From Paenibacillus brevis (GTDB lineage: Bacteria > Bacillota > Bacilli > Paenibacillales > Paenibacillaceae): a stretch of DNA of 64,000 bases. A program made the position numbers and the translations under genes. The stretch lies in contig NZ_JAHLQJ010000003.1 of the NCBI RefSeq assembly GCF_018919145.1, positions 1-64,000 of the forward strand, written 5' to 3'. Within the stretch, counting starts at the first letter, position 1, and each line of letters opens with the position of its first letter. Positions 17,820 to 26,316 of this stretch are shown one piece after another. The notes below the pieces were generated by a model. That model saw only the letters and a program-made list of their open reading frames with translations. It made no database searches and had not been told where the DNA came from.

Positions 17820-19598
17820 TTACCATCTCTTTCTTTTGAAAAAGGCCACGAAACCAGCTGCTAATAGTAGGAAGAGAAGAGATGCTCCTGTTGCAATCGC
17901 TCCCTCTGTAGAAGCAGCTCCGCGGCGGGCGCCGTTCTCTTGCCCAAAGCCAAAGTCGAAGTTAAAATCTCCGCGTCCGCCCCCGCCCGGGAATCCTCCT
18001 TCGGGCATTTGCATCTGCTGTCCGTCTGCTCCTCCCTGAGGCATCTGAAAACCGTCTGCTCCGCCAAAGGCAGGCATGTCTCCGGAGGGGGCAACGCCAT
18101 CCGGTGCTGTAAAGCCGCCGTCCGTTTGTCCGTTCCGGCCCGGAATTTGTCCCTCGGTCTGTCCGCTTGGAGCCTGACCCTGAGGCATTTGTCCGCCAAA
18201 CGCAGGGAACTGTTCTCCCGCTTCTCCTTGAGACGTTGTTGTATTATTCTGCCCGCGATTGCGGTTCATGCCGCCCCCGCCAAAGCCGCCCATACCTCCA
18301 CCGCTGCCGCTGCCATCACCGGCGGAAGGAAGTGTGCCGTCAAGCTGTTGGGAAATGTTATCCACCTGTGAAGCATTCGTAGCAATCAGGCTTGGCACGG
18401 CCGCTTGGAATTCCTCGTAACTATAGAACGCATTAGGATCCGCTTGCACGTAAGGCGAAATCATGGCTGCGAGCTCGTTTACTCTGGCTGTAAATATGTC
18501 ATTGGATAGGTATCCGTCAACCGCCTCCTGAAGAATGGAGTGGTAGAGCTCCTTGTACTCCTGAACCTCCAGAAGCTTGGCCACAAGCGGCCGTTCAGCT
18601 ACCGCCCCTTGTGTCGGCTCATCAATCAACAGACTGCTACCTCCGCCCATGGCCCCTCCCATGCCGCCAAAGGCCATATTGTAATCCCAGGGCAGAATGG
18701 AGAAGATTCCGTCGTCTTCATATAGGTAATAGTTTTGTTTATTTTGCCCGATGTAGCTGTCCATGTTGTTGGTTGCCACATTGAGCGCAATATATTTAAG
18801 CGATTCTTCAACATCAAGAACCTTCTCGTAATCACTGCCATTATTCAGCTCATTGATCATATCAATAAGAATGCCATCATTCGTCGTTTTAGACTTGAGC
18901 GCCAATCCGGTATAAGCTGAAGGGTCGTCGCCAAGCCAGGTCAGATCGCTGCCGCTGCCGGTCATCTCGCCTTTATACAGCGCGCCATAGGAATTGCCGA
19001 AGTGACGGTTCAAATATGCATCCCCGATCTGTTCGATGGCGAGATAGAAGCCCCACAATTCATCATTGATGTACACATTGACATAGGAATATTTAGGTGT
19101 GGGAAGACCCATCTGTTCGGCCAGCTCATACGTTAAAAATTCCCGTATGGAGGAAGCGTCGCTATAGTTGTTATTCAGATTGATTTTGCTGATTCCATCC
19201 AGGGTCTGGTCCACATACTCGTCGAACGACAGCTTGAAGCTGTATCGGTCGGAATCGGACATTTGCACGACGCTGCGCAGGGACAGGTTCCCTTTGGTAC
19301 GGATTCCGATGTGCTCGAAATGCTGGCCATTGTACTCTACGGATGCCTCCTTGTATTCCTCGGCACTGGCATTATCGAGTATATCCTGGAAGTCCTCGCT
19401 GTCGATCGTGATTTTTATGTCTACGACCCTGTCTTTAGGGAAGACCTCCTCATCCAGCTTCTGCTCTGCCTTGGATACCGTTCCCTGACCCCCTGAATCC
19501 TGAATCGTGGCCGTAGTTGCCCCTCCGCAAGCGGTCATACCCAGGATCAGAAGCAGCGAGCAGCAGGACAGAAGCAGCTTGGAATATCTGCTCTTCAT
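17820..19598 (-). CDS. CotH-family kinase-like lipoprotein
   Basis: A 592-residue envelope protein. GGAGGT lies 7 nt before the ATG at 19598, which favours this start over an ATG five codons upstream that overlaps the ribosome site itself. It has a lipoprotein-type signal (LGMTAC, Cys24), a CotH kinase domain (about 45-370; DRYSFKLSFDEYVDQTLDGISKINLNN and the ILPWDYNMAFGG active-site block), a long Gly/Met/Gln/Pro-rich low-complexity region (about 410-560), and a C-terminal membrane helix ending FKRKRW. CotH proteins are atypical protein kinases that phosphorylate spore coat proteins; this secreted form sits in an operon with VTC and DUF4956 genes, so its substrate is probably not a coat protein. 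Confidence 0.88.
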   Translation of the reverse strand: MKSRYSKLLLSCCSLLLILGMTACGGATTATIQDSGGQGTVSKAEQKLDEEVFPKDRVVDIKITIDSEDFQDILDNASAEEYKEASVEYNGQHFEHIGIRTKGNLSLRSVVQMSDSDRYSFKLSFDEYVDQTLDGISKINLNNNYSDASSIREFLTYELAEQMGLPTPKYSYVNVYINDELWGFYLAIEQIGDAYLNRHFGNSYGALYKGEMTGSGSDLTWLGDDPSAYTGLALKSKTTNDGILIDMINELNNGSDYEKVLDVEESLKYIALNVATNNMDSYIGQNKQNYYLYEDDGIFSILPWDYNMAFGGMGGAMGGGSSLLIDEPTQGAVAERPLVAKLLEVQEYKELYHSILQEAVDGYLSNDIFTARVNELAAMISPYVQADPNAFYSYEEFQAAVPSLIATNASQVDNISQQLDGTLPSAGDGSGSGGGMGGFGGGGMNRNRGQNNTTTSQGEAGEQFPAFGGQMPQGQAPSGQTEGQIPGRNGQTDGGFTAPDGVAPSGDMPAFGGADGFQMPQGGADGQQMQMPEGGFPGGGGRGDFNFDFGFGQENGARRGAASTEGAIATGASLLFLLLAAGFVAFFKRKRW

Positions 19599-19619
19599 GG
19601 TAGGTACCTCCATCTGAGA

Positions 19620-20318
19620 TTAGGATACATAATCGCCGTTATAGCTGATCAGAACCGCATTTTTCACGCCGCCAAGCTCACAAATTTGATTAACGAAGCG
19701 GCCTTCGCCGTCACGCAGGCGAACCTCTAGTGTCATTTCAATATTGTGCTGGGTTACATTTTTCTGCTTCACATTGTACCGCTTCACAAGCTGCTTCATC
19801 TGATTGTGAACAAGCTGCTCGCTCTCATCGCTGTCGCAATTAACGACGAGCAGGTAGGGAGCGTCTGCCGAAGTATTCTTGATGAACAGGAACAGGACAA
19901 GACCGACGACGGCCGATCCGATCGCGGCAAGCGAGTAGAATCCGGCGCCGGTTACAATCCCGGCCGCAGCGGCCCAGAACAGAAAGATCAGGTCGGTAGG
20001 GTCCTTAATCGGTGTTCTGAAGCGAACAATGGACAGGGCGCCTACCATCCCCAGTGACAGCACGAGGTTAGAGTTGACGGCAATAATCACTACTGCGGTA
20101 ACCATAACCATCCCGATCAGAGAAACGTTGAAGCTTTTGGAATAGAGCACCCCGCTGAACACACGCTTGTACAGGATAAAGATGAATAATCCGATTAAAA
20201 AGGCAACGCACAGTGTGATAATGATATTGGAAATGCTAATATTCGATGAGAAATTTTCCAGGATCGAATTTTTGATAATATCGCTAAAGCTTGTCGAAGA
20301 TGAATTCGCCGTTTGCAT
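19620..20318 (-). CDS. DUF4956 family membrane protein
   Basis: A 232-residue protein with about four membrane segments in the N-terminal half (30-150), including the conserved LSLGMVGALSIVRFRTPIKDPTDL block, and a soluble C-terminal domain (about 155-232) resembling a regulatory alpha/beta fold. It starts 3 nt after the stop of the VTC-domain gene and ends 21 nt before the CotH gene start, so the three are one operon. DUF4956 genes commonly occur beside VTC and CotH genes; the molecular role is not known. Confidence 0.88.
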   Translation of the reverse strand: MQTANSSSTSFSDIIKNSILENFSSNISISNIIITLCVAFLIGLFIFILYKRVFSGVLYSKSFNVSLIGMVMVTAVVIIAVNSNLVLSLGMVGALSIVRFRTPIKDPTDLIFLFWAAAAGIVTGAGFYSLAAIGSAVVGLVLFLFIKNTSADAPYLLVVNCDSDESEQLVHNQMKQLVKRYNVKQKNVTQHNIEMTLEVRLRDGEGRFVNQICELGGVKNAVLISYNGDYVS

Positions 20319-20321
20319 AAA

Positions 20322-21044
20322 TTATTGATCCTCCCAATTATTATTTTTAAGATATTTACAGCAGATGACGTATTTGGATGCGGCTTGCTGGTGAAGACCC
20401 TCCATTTGCACGGCTGCCTTGATATATTCAGGCAAATACTCGTCGTATTTGACCTCCATAATGATGTGCTGTTCATCAAGGGCCGGTACGGGATTTAATG
20501 ACTGATCGAAGAGATCCGTCGCATGCAGCCCGGTTCGAAGCTCCTTATCGAAGGTAATCCGGACATTGCCGTTCTCGCATACATAAGGCTCCCGCACATA
20601 ATCGACGATGACTCTTGGACGAAGGAGATGCTGCTTCATTTCCAGGTACAGCTCCATGGCAAAGGGGTTGTCCGGTTGATGCAGAACCTCATAGTTTCCG
20701 TTTAAAATAGCTTCATACATGTCCCGGTCCAAGGGCTCCTTCAGCTTGGCGATGTAATCTCCGCATTTGATCTTTTTCTCAAAAAGAATCAGCCGGTCGC
20801 TGCGGTTATAAACGCGGATCCGGTATTTATGACGATCGCGGAAGCCGCCGAGCTTCTCGGAAAGTGCAGAATTCTCATAATCGTCGAAGTAGAGGCTGCG
20901 AATATGGTACTCGCCATTCGTGGAAGCATATTTATCCGGTCGAACCAGATTTTTAAGACGCTGGCGAATAATGAAGTATTGATGCCGATTGATCATAAAC
21001 TTTAGCTCATGGCGAAACTTCAGGTTGTTGTATGCCGTGTTCAC
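20322..21044 (-). CDS. VTC-domain (polyphosphate polymerase-like) protein
   Basis: A 240-residue soluble protein of the VTC domain superfamily, related to the catalytic tunnel domain of yeast Vtc4. Visible are the basic strands expected in the tunnel: FRHELKFMINRHQY, YHIRSLYFDDYENSA, YRIRVYNRSDRLILFEKKIKCGDYIAK and the acidic HIIMEVKYDEYLPEYI. It is the first gene of the VTC-DUF4956-CotH operon. Polyphosphate synthesis is a family-based prediction; bacterial members are largely untested. Confidence 0.85.
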   Translation of the reverse strand: MNTAYNNLKFRHELKFMINRHQYFIIRQRLKNLVRPDKYASTNGEYHIRSLYFDDYENSALSEKLGGFRDRHKYRIRVYNRSDRLILFEKKIKCGDYIAKLKEPLDRDMYEAILNGNYEVLHQPDNPFAMELYLEMKQHLLRPRVIVDYVREPYVCENGNVRITFDKELRTGLHATDLFDQSLNPVPALDEQHIIMEVKYDEYLPEYIKAAVQMEGLHQQAASKYVICCKYLKNNNWEDQ

Positions 21045-21139
21045 TAATACACCTCATTTCATTGGCGAAGTAACTGAACACATCCTAGCAGGCTTTGCTG
21101 ATTATAGACTTAACGGAAACTGAATATAGCCTGAATGTT

Positions 21140-21156
21140 TTTACATTCGCTTGACA
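21140..21156 (+). promoter_or_regulatory. Possible Pho-box-like direct repeat
   Basis: TTTACA and TTGACA are spaced 11 nt apart, the helical spacing of Bacillus-type PhoP repeats (TTHACA). They lie about 60 nt before a phosphatase gene. The second copy could equally be a -35 element. Only two repeats are seen. Confidence 0.3.
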
Positions 21157-21214
21157 TATGGAAGTATCTAGTAAAAAATGCTGTGTATGAGCCTGATGAA
21201 CAGGAGGAAATAGA

Positions 21215-22486
21215 ATGAATGATGGAATCGGCCTGAAGCTCGGCTGGGCGGCACTATGTATATTCCTCGCGGCTGCTCTGGTTCTGTTTTTGTTGCAGTA
21301 CAAGCCGGGCAATACCGGAGCGGGACGCGGGGAGCAGACTGACCGGGACACGGCAAGTCTAAATGTAAAATCGGTGGTAACCACATTTCGGGGAGATCCG
21401 CGCACCTCAAGAGCCTTTACCTGGTATTCCGAGACGAAGACCGCAGGCATTCTTCAAGTGGCCCGAGGGAATGCGCCGGATGCTTTCGACAGTGAAAAGA
21501 CCGTGATTTACGAGGCTCAGACTACGATCGTGAATACGAAGAAATACGGCAAGCAATATTCACACAAGGTTGAGGTGACCGGTCTGGAGCCGGGATCGGA
21601 ATACATATACCGGATTGGAGAAGGAAAAGAGGGCGAATGGAGAAATGCGGTAGTATTTAGGACAGAAGGAGTGGAAGAGGAGACATTCACTTTCCTGAAT
21701 GTAACGGATTCGCAAGGCATGAATAAGGAGGATTTTGTCGTGTGGGGACGCACGCTTGATAGCGCTATTGCACAATTTCCCGATGCGTCCTGGATTTTGC
21801 ATAATGGAGATTTAACCGAGGATCCGACAGATGAGAAGGCGTGGGATTACTTCTTTAGTATCCCGTCGGACTGGCTAAGCCGGCTTCCGTTGATGCCTGT
21901 GACGGGCAATCATGATGAGATTGATGGTGAATCAGACCGATTTACAGCTCATTTCTACGTTCCCGATAACGGGGAGCAGAATTCTAATCCCGGCACGACC
22001 TATTCATTTGACTACGGCCACGCCCATATTGTCGTCTTGAATACCGAATCCAATCTCAAGCAGCAGGCAGCATGGCTTAAGCAAGACCTGGAGAACACGG
22101 ATCAGACCTGGCTGATCGCAGCGATTCACCGCCCGGCTTACGGGGGGAACATGTACAAAAAGCTGGATGACTGGATAGCCGTATTTGATGAATATGGGGT
22201 CGACCTCGTCCTTCAAGGGCATAATCACGAGTATTCCCGGTCATTCTCTCTTCGGGGCGGGGAAATCGTGCAGCCGGAAGAAGGCACGGTCTACGTTACG
22301 ACCAATGCCTCCGGCCGAAAATTCAACGAGAAGAAAGAGGATCAATTCTATCATGCGGTCCATTTTCAGAACGGGCAGCCGATGTATGCGGGCATTACGG
22401 TCAGTGAAGATACCTTGACCTATCGAGCCTTTGATATTGACGGCAAGCTGCAGGATGGATTTGTACTGGAGAACCGGAAGAAATAA
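21215..22486 (+). CDS. Purple acid phosphatase-like metallophosphoesterase
   Basis: A 423-residue membrane-tethered phosphatase with one N-terminal helix (about 9-30), a fibronectin III-like purple acid phosphatase N-domain (about 48-145) and a dimetal calcineurin-like domain (about 155-400). Metal-binding blocks are NVTDSQG, LHNGDLTED, VTGNHDEID, IHRPAY and LQGHNHEYSR. AGGAGGAAATAG precedes the ATG. It is divergent from the VTC operon, which makes phosphate or polyphosphate metabolism a plausible common theme. The substrate cannot be named from sequence. Confidence 0.9.
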   Translation: MNDGIGLKLGWAALCIFLAAALVLFLLQYKPGNTGAGRGEQTDRDTASLNVKSVVTTFRGDPRTSRAFTWYSETKTAGILQVARGNAPDAFDSEKTVIYEAQTTIVNTKKYGKQYSHKVEVTGLEPGSEYIYRIGEGKEGEWRNAVVFRTEGVEEETFTFLNVTDSQGMNKEDFVVWGRTLDSAIAQFPDASWILHNGDLTEDPTDEKAWDYFFSIPSDWLSRLPLMPVTGNHDEIDGESDRFTAHFYVPDNGEQNSNPGTTYSFDYGHAHIVVLNTESNLKQQAAWLKQDLENTDQTWLIAAIHRPAYGGNMYKKLDDWIAVFDEYGVDLVLQGHNHEYSRSFSLRGGEIVQPEEGTVYVTTNASGRKFNEKKEDQFYHAVHFQNGQPMYAGITVSEDTLTYRAFDIDGKLQDGFVLENRKK

Positions 22487-22507
22487 GGTCTTGGCAAGAA
22501 TGGATTC

Positions 22508-22660
22508 TTATCGCTTGGCAGGGCGCTTCGGTGCCGGCTCTTTAGCAGCAATAGCAGACAGAATGGCAATAGCACGGCCAGAATTGCCAATCCCCACAGC
22601 ATATCGCTCCCTGGATACATCGATATGGGCATCAAAAAACTGAAGCACAAGCTGCATCAC
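22508..22660 (-). CDS. Possible 50-residue small protein
   Basis: A short frame opens with GTGATG (22660 and 22657) about 5-8 nt after AGAGGAG and runs to TAA at 22508. The product has a central hydrophobic/small-residue stretch (AVGIGNSGRAIAILSAIAA) and a basic Pro-Lys-Arg tail. It lies between the phosphatase and the SulP gene, 36 nt after the end of the latter on the same strand. The good ribosome site and clean frame support it; no family is recognised. A competing frame on this strand (22420-22650) has no ribosome site. Confidence 0.35.
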   Translation of the reverse strand: MMQLVLQFFDAHIDVSRERYAVGIGNSGRAIAILSAIAAKEPAPKRPAKR

Positions 22661-22695
22661 ATGCTCACTCCTCTAATTCGCGGTCTTTACGGCGG

Positions 22696-24483
22696 TTAAT
22701 CCTTAAGCACTGTACGTGTCATTCGGCTGGCGGGCTTTGCGGTTGGTGACGGATAAGCCGCTTCCCGGGGGTTAACTCCGCAGAGCTCGGCGCACTCGCG
22801 AAAGGCAAAATGCCGGCAGCCAAGACAATGGTCTTTGTTCAGATTCGAGAGCGCCGCATTGATCGCTTCTCCGGTATGCTCGAATAGATGCTCCTCACCG
22901 ATAAGCTGAAGTCCGCCTGTCTTGGTGAGCAGCCTTCTTGGCTGCGCCCGGAGCGAGGTGACATGAACCGTTACCCCTAAGTGCTGAAGCCGCTTGATCA
23001 GATCCATCAGGTGAGCTTCTCCGGTTGTATCCATGAAGGGGACGTTGCGCATTCGCAAAATAACCGACTTCAGCTGATGTCCGCTCTCGATCCAGTCGGA
23101 GAAGGCGGCGAAGCTCTGAGAGGCGCCAAAGAAGAGAGGTCCCTCTACTGTGAAAATAGAGCACTGCGGACAGTCATGTTCTGCGGATACGATGTCTGCG
23201 GATACCTTCGCTTTGCTGGACGAGAAGTCAGGCAGCACCTTGCGGACCGTCAGCATCTCGCTCATCCGCTTGATGAAGAGGAGAACGGCAACAATCAATC
23301 CGACCTCTACGGCTATGGTTAAAGTTGTAAACACGGTGAGCAGGAAAGTCAGCACCAGCACGATACTGTCGCTTGTCCGTGCCTTGACGAGCGCGGCAAA
23401 TGCTTTGCGCTCACTCATGTTCCAGGCGACCATCATCAGAATCGGAGCCATGCTGGCAAGCGGAATTGCTGAGGCATACGGGGCAAACAATATGACGATA
23501 AGAAGTACAAAGAAGCCATGAATGATGCCTGACATCGGGGATACCGCACCATTTTTAATGTTCGTAGCCGTGCGTGCAATCGCTCCTGTCGCGGGAATCC
23601 CCCCGAAAAATGGAGTAACTATGTTGGCAATTCCCTGACCGATCAATTCACGATTGCTGTTATGACGAGAGCCGCCCATACCGTCTGCCACAACAGCAGA
23701 GAGCAGGGATTCGATACTGCCGAGAAGCGCGATGACGAGCGCAGGCTGTATCATTGCCGTTATTCGATCCCAGGATAGATCAAGGCCATGAATGTTTGGT
23801 AGGCTGGCGGGAATAGCACCATAGGCAGACCCGATCGTGGCAACTTTGTCAGGGAACAACCAGACGGCAACCAGTGTGGACAGAATAATACCCACCAGAG
23901 AGCCCGGCACCTTGGGCAGTACCCTTGGCGTTACAATCAGGGCAGCAAGACAGATGGACGCAATCAGGATGCTGTAAATATTCAGTGAAGGCAAGCGAAG
24001 CACGATTTCTTTCATGCTATCGTAGAAGTACTCGTGCCGCTCCATATTTTGAAGCCCAAGAAAGCTGGCTATTTGTCCGCTGAAGATTGTCACAGCAATT
24101 CCTGCGGTAAATCCGATCGTAACCGGCCTGGGAATAAACTTGATTAATGCCCCGAGCTTAAACACACCCATTAGCACCAGAATGATGCCTCCGAGGAATC
24201 CGGCAATCAGCAGATTTTCATACCCATACTGCATAACGATAGCAAGGAGAATCGGGATAAATGCTCCGGTAGGCCCCCCAATCTGGAATCGGGAGCCTCC
24301 TAGCAGCGAGATCAGAATCCCCGCGATAATTGTCGTGTACAACCCGTATTCGGGCTTCACTCCCGAAGCAATGGCAAAAGCCATGCCGAGCGGGATTGCT
24401 ACAATACCTACGATACATCCTGCAACAATATCCTTACGAAATGCTTCCTTCGAGTAACCGTTAAATCTCCCCGACCACTTCAT
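22696..24483 (-). CDS. SulP family anion permease with STAS domain
   Basis: A 595-residue transporter of the SLC26/SulP family, with about 10-14 membrane segments (20-400; sulfate-transporter signature region GLYTTIIAGILISLLGGSRFQIGGPTGAF) and a cytoplasmic STAS domain (about 435-550). Transported anion (sulfate, bicarbonate or other) is not determined. After the STAS domain comes an unusual short tail with a CLGCRHFAFRECAELC cysteine cluster (four Cys), which could bind metal or act as a redox switch. It follows an ArsR-type repressor gene by 24 nt and is probably co-transcribed and controlled by it. Confidence 0.9.
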   Translation of the reverse strand: MKWSGRFNGYSKEAFRKDIVAGCIVGIVAIPLGMAFAIASGVKPEYGLYTTIIAGILISLLGGSRFQIGGPTGAFIPILLAIVMQYGYENLLIAGFLGGIILVLMGVFKLGALIKFIPRPVTIGFTAGIAVTIFSGQIASFLGLQNMERHEYFYDSMKEIVLRLPSLNIYSILIASICLAALIVTPRVLPKVPGSLVGIILSTLVAVWLFPDKVATIGSAYGAIPASLPNIHGLDLSWDRITAMIQPALVIALLGSIESLLSAVVADGMGGSRHNSNRELIGQGIANIVTPFFGGIPATGAIARTATNIKNGAVSPMSGIIHGFFVLLIVILFAPYASAIPLASMAPILMMVAWNMSERKAFAALVKARTSDSIVLVLTFLLTVFTTLTIAVEVGLIVAVLLFIKRMSEMLTVRKVLPDFSSSKAKVSADIVSAEHDCPQCSIFTVEGPLFFGASQSFAAFSDWIESGHQLKSVILRMRNVPFMDTTGEAHLMDLIKRLQHLGVTVHVTSLRAQPRRLLTKTGGLQLIGEEHLFEHTGEAINAALSNLNKDHCLGCRHFAFRECAELCGVNPREAAYPSPTAKPASRMTRTVLKD

Positions 24484-24507
24484 CCAATAACCCTTCTTTT
24501 CTAATTA

Positions 24508-24840
24508 TTAGCTCTTCCGAATACCTTTTAATAGTGAGATAGACTCTACAAGATGATTATCAAAAATCTGCCGCGCCACGGCGAGCAAGTCTTTGATTAA
24601 CGGATCCCGCAATGAATATACGACGGTTGTACCTTCTTTTACGGTGTTGACCAGATTCTTCGCACGCAGTACAGATAGTTGCTGGGATACAGCGGAACCC
24701 TCAGAGCCAAGAATCGCCTGAAGCTCGTTCACGCTCTTTTCCCCGTCACATAGCACCTCCAGAATCCGGATTCGCATCGGATGGGCAAGTGCTTTGAAAA
24801 ATTCGGCTTTAAACTGCTGCAAGTTTGTATGATCTTCCAT
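24508..24840 (-). CDS. ArsR/SmtB family repressor
   Basis: A 110-residue winged-helix repressor, with the start at the ATG 6 nt after AGGAGG (an upstream in-frame ATG overlaps the operator region and lacks a ribosome site). The HTH is SVNELQAILGSEGSAVSQQLSVLRAKNLVNTVKEGTTVVYSL. Only one Cys (in EVLCDG) is present, so the classical paired-Cys metal site is missing; it may sense something other than a thiophilic metal. First gene of an operon with the SulP permease; it probably represses both from the adjacent inverted repeats. Confidence 0.9.
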   Translation of the reverse strand: MEDHTNLQQFKAEFFKALAHPMRIRILEVLCDGEKSVNELQAILGSEGSAVSQQLSVLRAKNLVNTVKEGTTVVYSLRDPLIKDLLAVARQIFDNHLVESISLLKGIRKS

Positions 24841-24868
24841 ATCAGACCTCCTAGCATTCAAAAATTCA

Positions 24869-24890
24869 AATATTCAAAGATTTGAATATT
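24869..24890. promoter_or_regulatory. Operator of the ArsR-type repressor
   Basis: A perfect 10-bp inverted repeat AATATTCAAA-GA-TTTGAATATT. A third and fourth TTCAAA/TTGAAT half-site flank it (24864-24893), giving several overlapping repeats of the ArsR operator type, about 30 nt before the repressor start. Confidence 0.75.
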
Positions 24891-24958
24891 CAATACGAAT
24901 AAGATCATACCATATCGAGGGATGTCCGGTACAGCTAAAAAACACACATTCCTCTTAA

Positions 24959-24987
24959 TTGACAATGATAATTATTATCAATAAAAT
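24959..24987 (+). promoter_or_regulatory. Fur-controlled promoter of the heme monooxygenase gene
   Basis: TTGACA and TAAAAT are spaced 17 nt apart, and the spacer is filled by a Fur box GACAATGATAATTATTATC (24961-24979) that closely matches GATAATGATAATCATTATC. Expression should rise on iron starvation. Confidence 0.85.
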
Positions 24988-25060
24988 AGATAGATATAGT
25001 TGAAAGACTCCCATCCATATGGAGACATTCACAGATCGAAAGTTAAGGAGGCAGATATAC

Positions 25061-25387
25061 ATGTTTATCATGACAAGAACAATGACCATAGAGGCAGGCA
25101 ATAGCGACAAGGTTCTGGAGCGCTTCAGCTCAGATATGGCAGTAGATACCATGGATGGCTTAATTGATCGGATCGTCATGGTCAATACCAAGAGCAAGGA
25201 GCATGAAGAAGTCGTTATGATCATCCGCTGGGAGTCGAAGGAAGCCTGGAAGAATTGGGAGAAGAGCGATGTTCATATCCAGGGACACCGGGAAAAGCGG
25301 GGACAGCAGCCCCCAGCTTATATTATCAGCACAGATGTCAAAACCTACGATGTTCATGCTGTGAAGAAGGGAAAAGCTTCTGTTTAA
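25061..25387 (+). CDS. Heme-degrading monooxygenase (HmoA/IsdG type)
   Basis: A 108-residue antibiotic-biosynthesis-monooxygenase (ABM) fold protein that in this context should open heme to release iron. Typical features are MFIMTRTMTIEAGN at the start, the W-x-x-W motif region RWESKEAWKNWEKSDVH, and a following HRE. AAGGAGG lies 9 nt before the chosen ATG; a longer reading frame upstream lacks a ribosome site. A Fur-box promoter drives it and a strong terminator follows, so it is a monocistronic iron-starvation gene. Confidence 0.87.
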   Translation: MFIMTRTMTIEAGNSDKVLERFSSDMAVDTMDGLIDRIVMVNTKSKEHEEVVMIIRWESKEAWKNWEKSDVHIQGHREKRGQQPPAYIISTDVKTYDVHAVKKGKASV

Positions 25388-25422
25388 GCGTAGTGAATGC
25401 GCCGCTTTAAGCATACGGAATG

Positions 25423-25452
25423 CGCCAATACCGCCGAGGTATTGGCGTTTTT
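25423..25452 (+). terminator. Terminator after the heme monooxygenase gene
   Basis: A 10-bp perfect stem CGCCAATACC/GGTATTGGCG with a 4-nt loop followed by TTTTTG. Confidence 0.9.
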
Positions 25453-25548
25453 GCTTTATAAGGAACGATATAGGAAATAGGCCGGCCTGTTGACAGACTT
25501 TTTTCATAAAAGGTAGACTTTTAGCAAGGGAAGAGGAGGCGTAATGCT

Positions 25549-26316
25549 ATGAAACTAATTTCATGGAATGTAAATGGGCTGAGAGCCTGTGTCAATAAAG
25601 GATTCAATGACTTCTTTGCCGGAGAGGCTGCCGATATTGTCTGTCTGCAGGAGACGAAGCTTCAAGATGGGCAAATTTGTATGGAGATCGGCGAGGAATA
25701 TGAGCAGTACTGGAACTATGCGGAGAAAAAGGGTTACTCCGGAACCGCGGTCTTCACGCGGCTCAAACCGCTTAGCGTCCGGTACGGAATAGAGGAGGAC
25801 TCCGAGCCGGAGGGGAGAGTGCTCACCCTGGAATTTGAACAATTTTTCCTGGTAAATGTCTATACGCCAAATGCCAAGCGCGATTTATCAAGGCTGGCGT
25901 ACCGCATGGAGTGGGAGGACCGCTTTCGTGCCTACTTGCAGGGACTGGATTCAGTGAAGCCCGTGATCGTCTGCGGAGACTTGAATGTGGCGCACCGGGA
26001 GATTGATTTGAAGAATCCGAAGCCGAACATCGGAAATGCCGGATTTACCGATGAGGAGCGGGGGAAAATGACAGAGCTGTTGGAAGCGGGCTTTATCGAT
26101 ACCTTCCGCTATTTTTATCCCGACCGGGAAAATATGTACAGCTGGTGGTCGTACATGCCGAAGGTACGTGAGCGGAATGTGGGATGGCGGATTGATTATT
26201 TTCTGACATCTGAGCGCCTGGCTCCACAGCTTGAGGATGCACAGATTTCTTGTGAAGTCATGGGCAGCGACCACTGTCCGGTGGTGCTTTATCTGAAGGA
26301 AGGCAGCGTCGCTTGA
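25549..26316 (+). CDS. exoA: Exodeoxyribonuclease III (AP endonuclease)
   Basis: A 255-residue EEP-fold enzyme that cleaves at abasic sites and removes 3' blocks in base excision repair. Conserved blocks are LISWNVNGLRA, LQETKLQ (metal Glu), CGDLNVAHREIDLKNPK, GWRIDYFL and the final MGSDHCPV (catalytic Asp-His). AGAGGAGG lies about 8 nt before the ATG. It overlaps the next gene by 4 nt. Confidence 0.95.
   Translation: MKLISWNVNGLRACVNKGFNDFFAGEAADIVCLQETKLQDGQICMEIGEEYEQYWNYAEKKGYSGTAVFTRLKPLSVRYGIEEDSEPEGRVLTLEFEQFFLVNVYTPNAKRDLSRLAYRMEWEDRFRAYLQGLDSVKPVIVCGDLNVAHREIDLKNPKPNIGNAGFTDEERGKMTELLEAGFIDTFRYFYPDRENMYSWWSYMPKVRERNVGWRIDYFLTSERLAPQLEDAQISCEVMGSDHCPVVLYLKEGSVA

Noticed and set aside
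22420..22650. Minus-strand 76-codon frame with a hydrophobic start
   Set aside because: It overlaps the phosphatase 3' end and has no ribosome site; the neighbouring frame at 22508-22660 has one.
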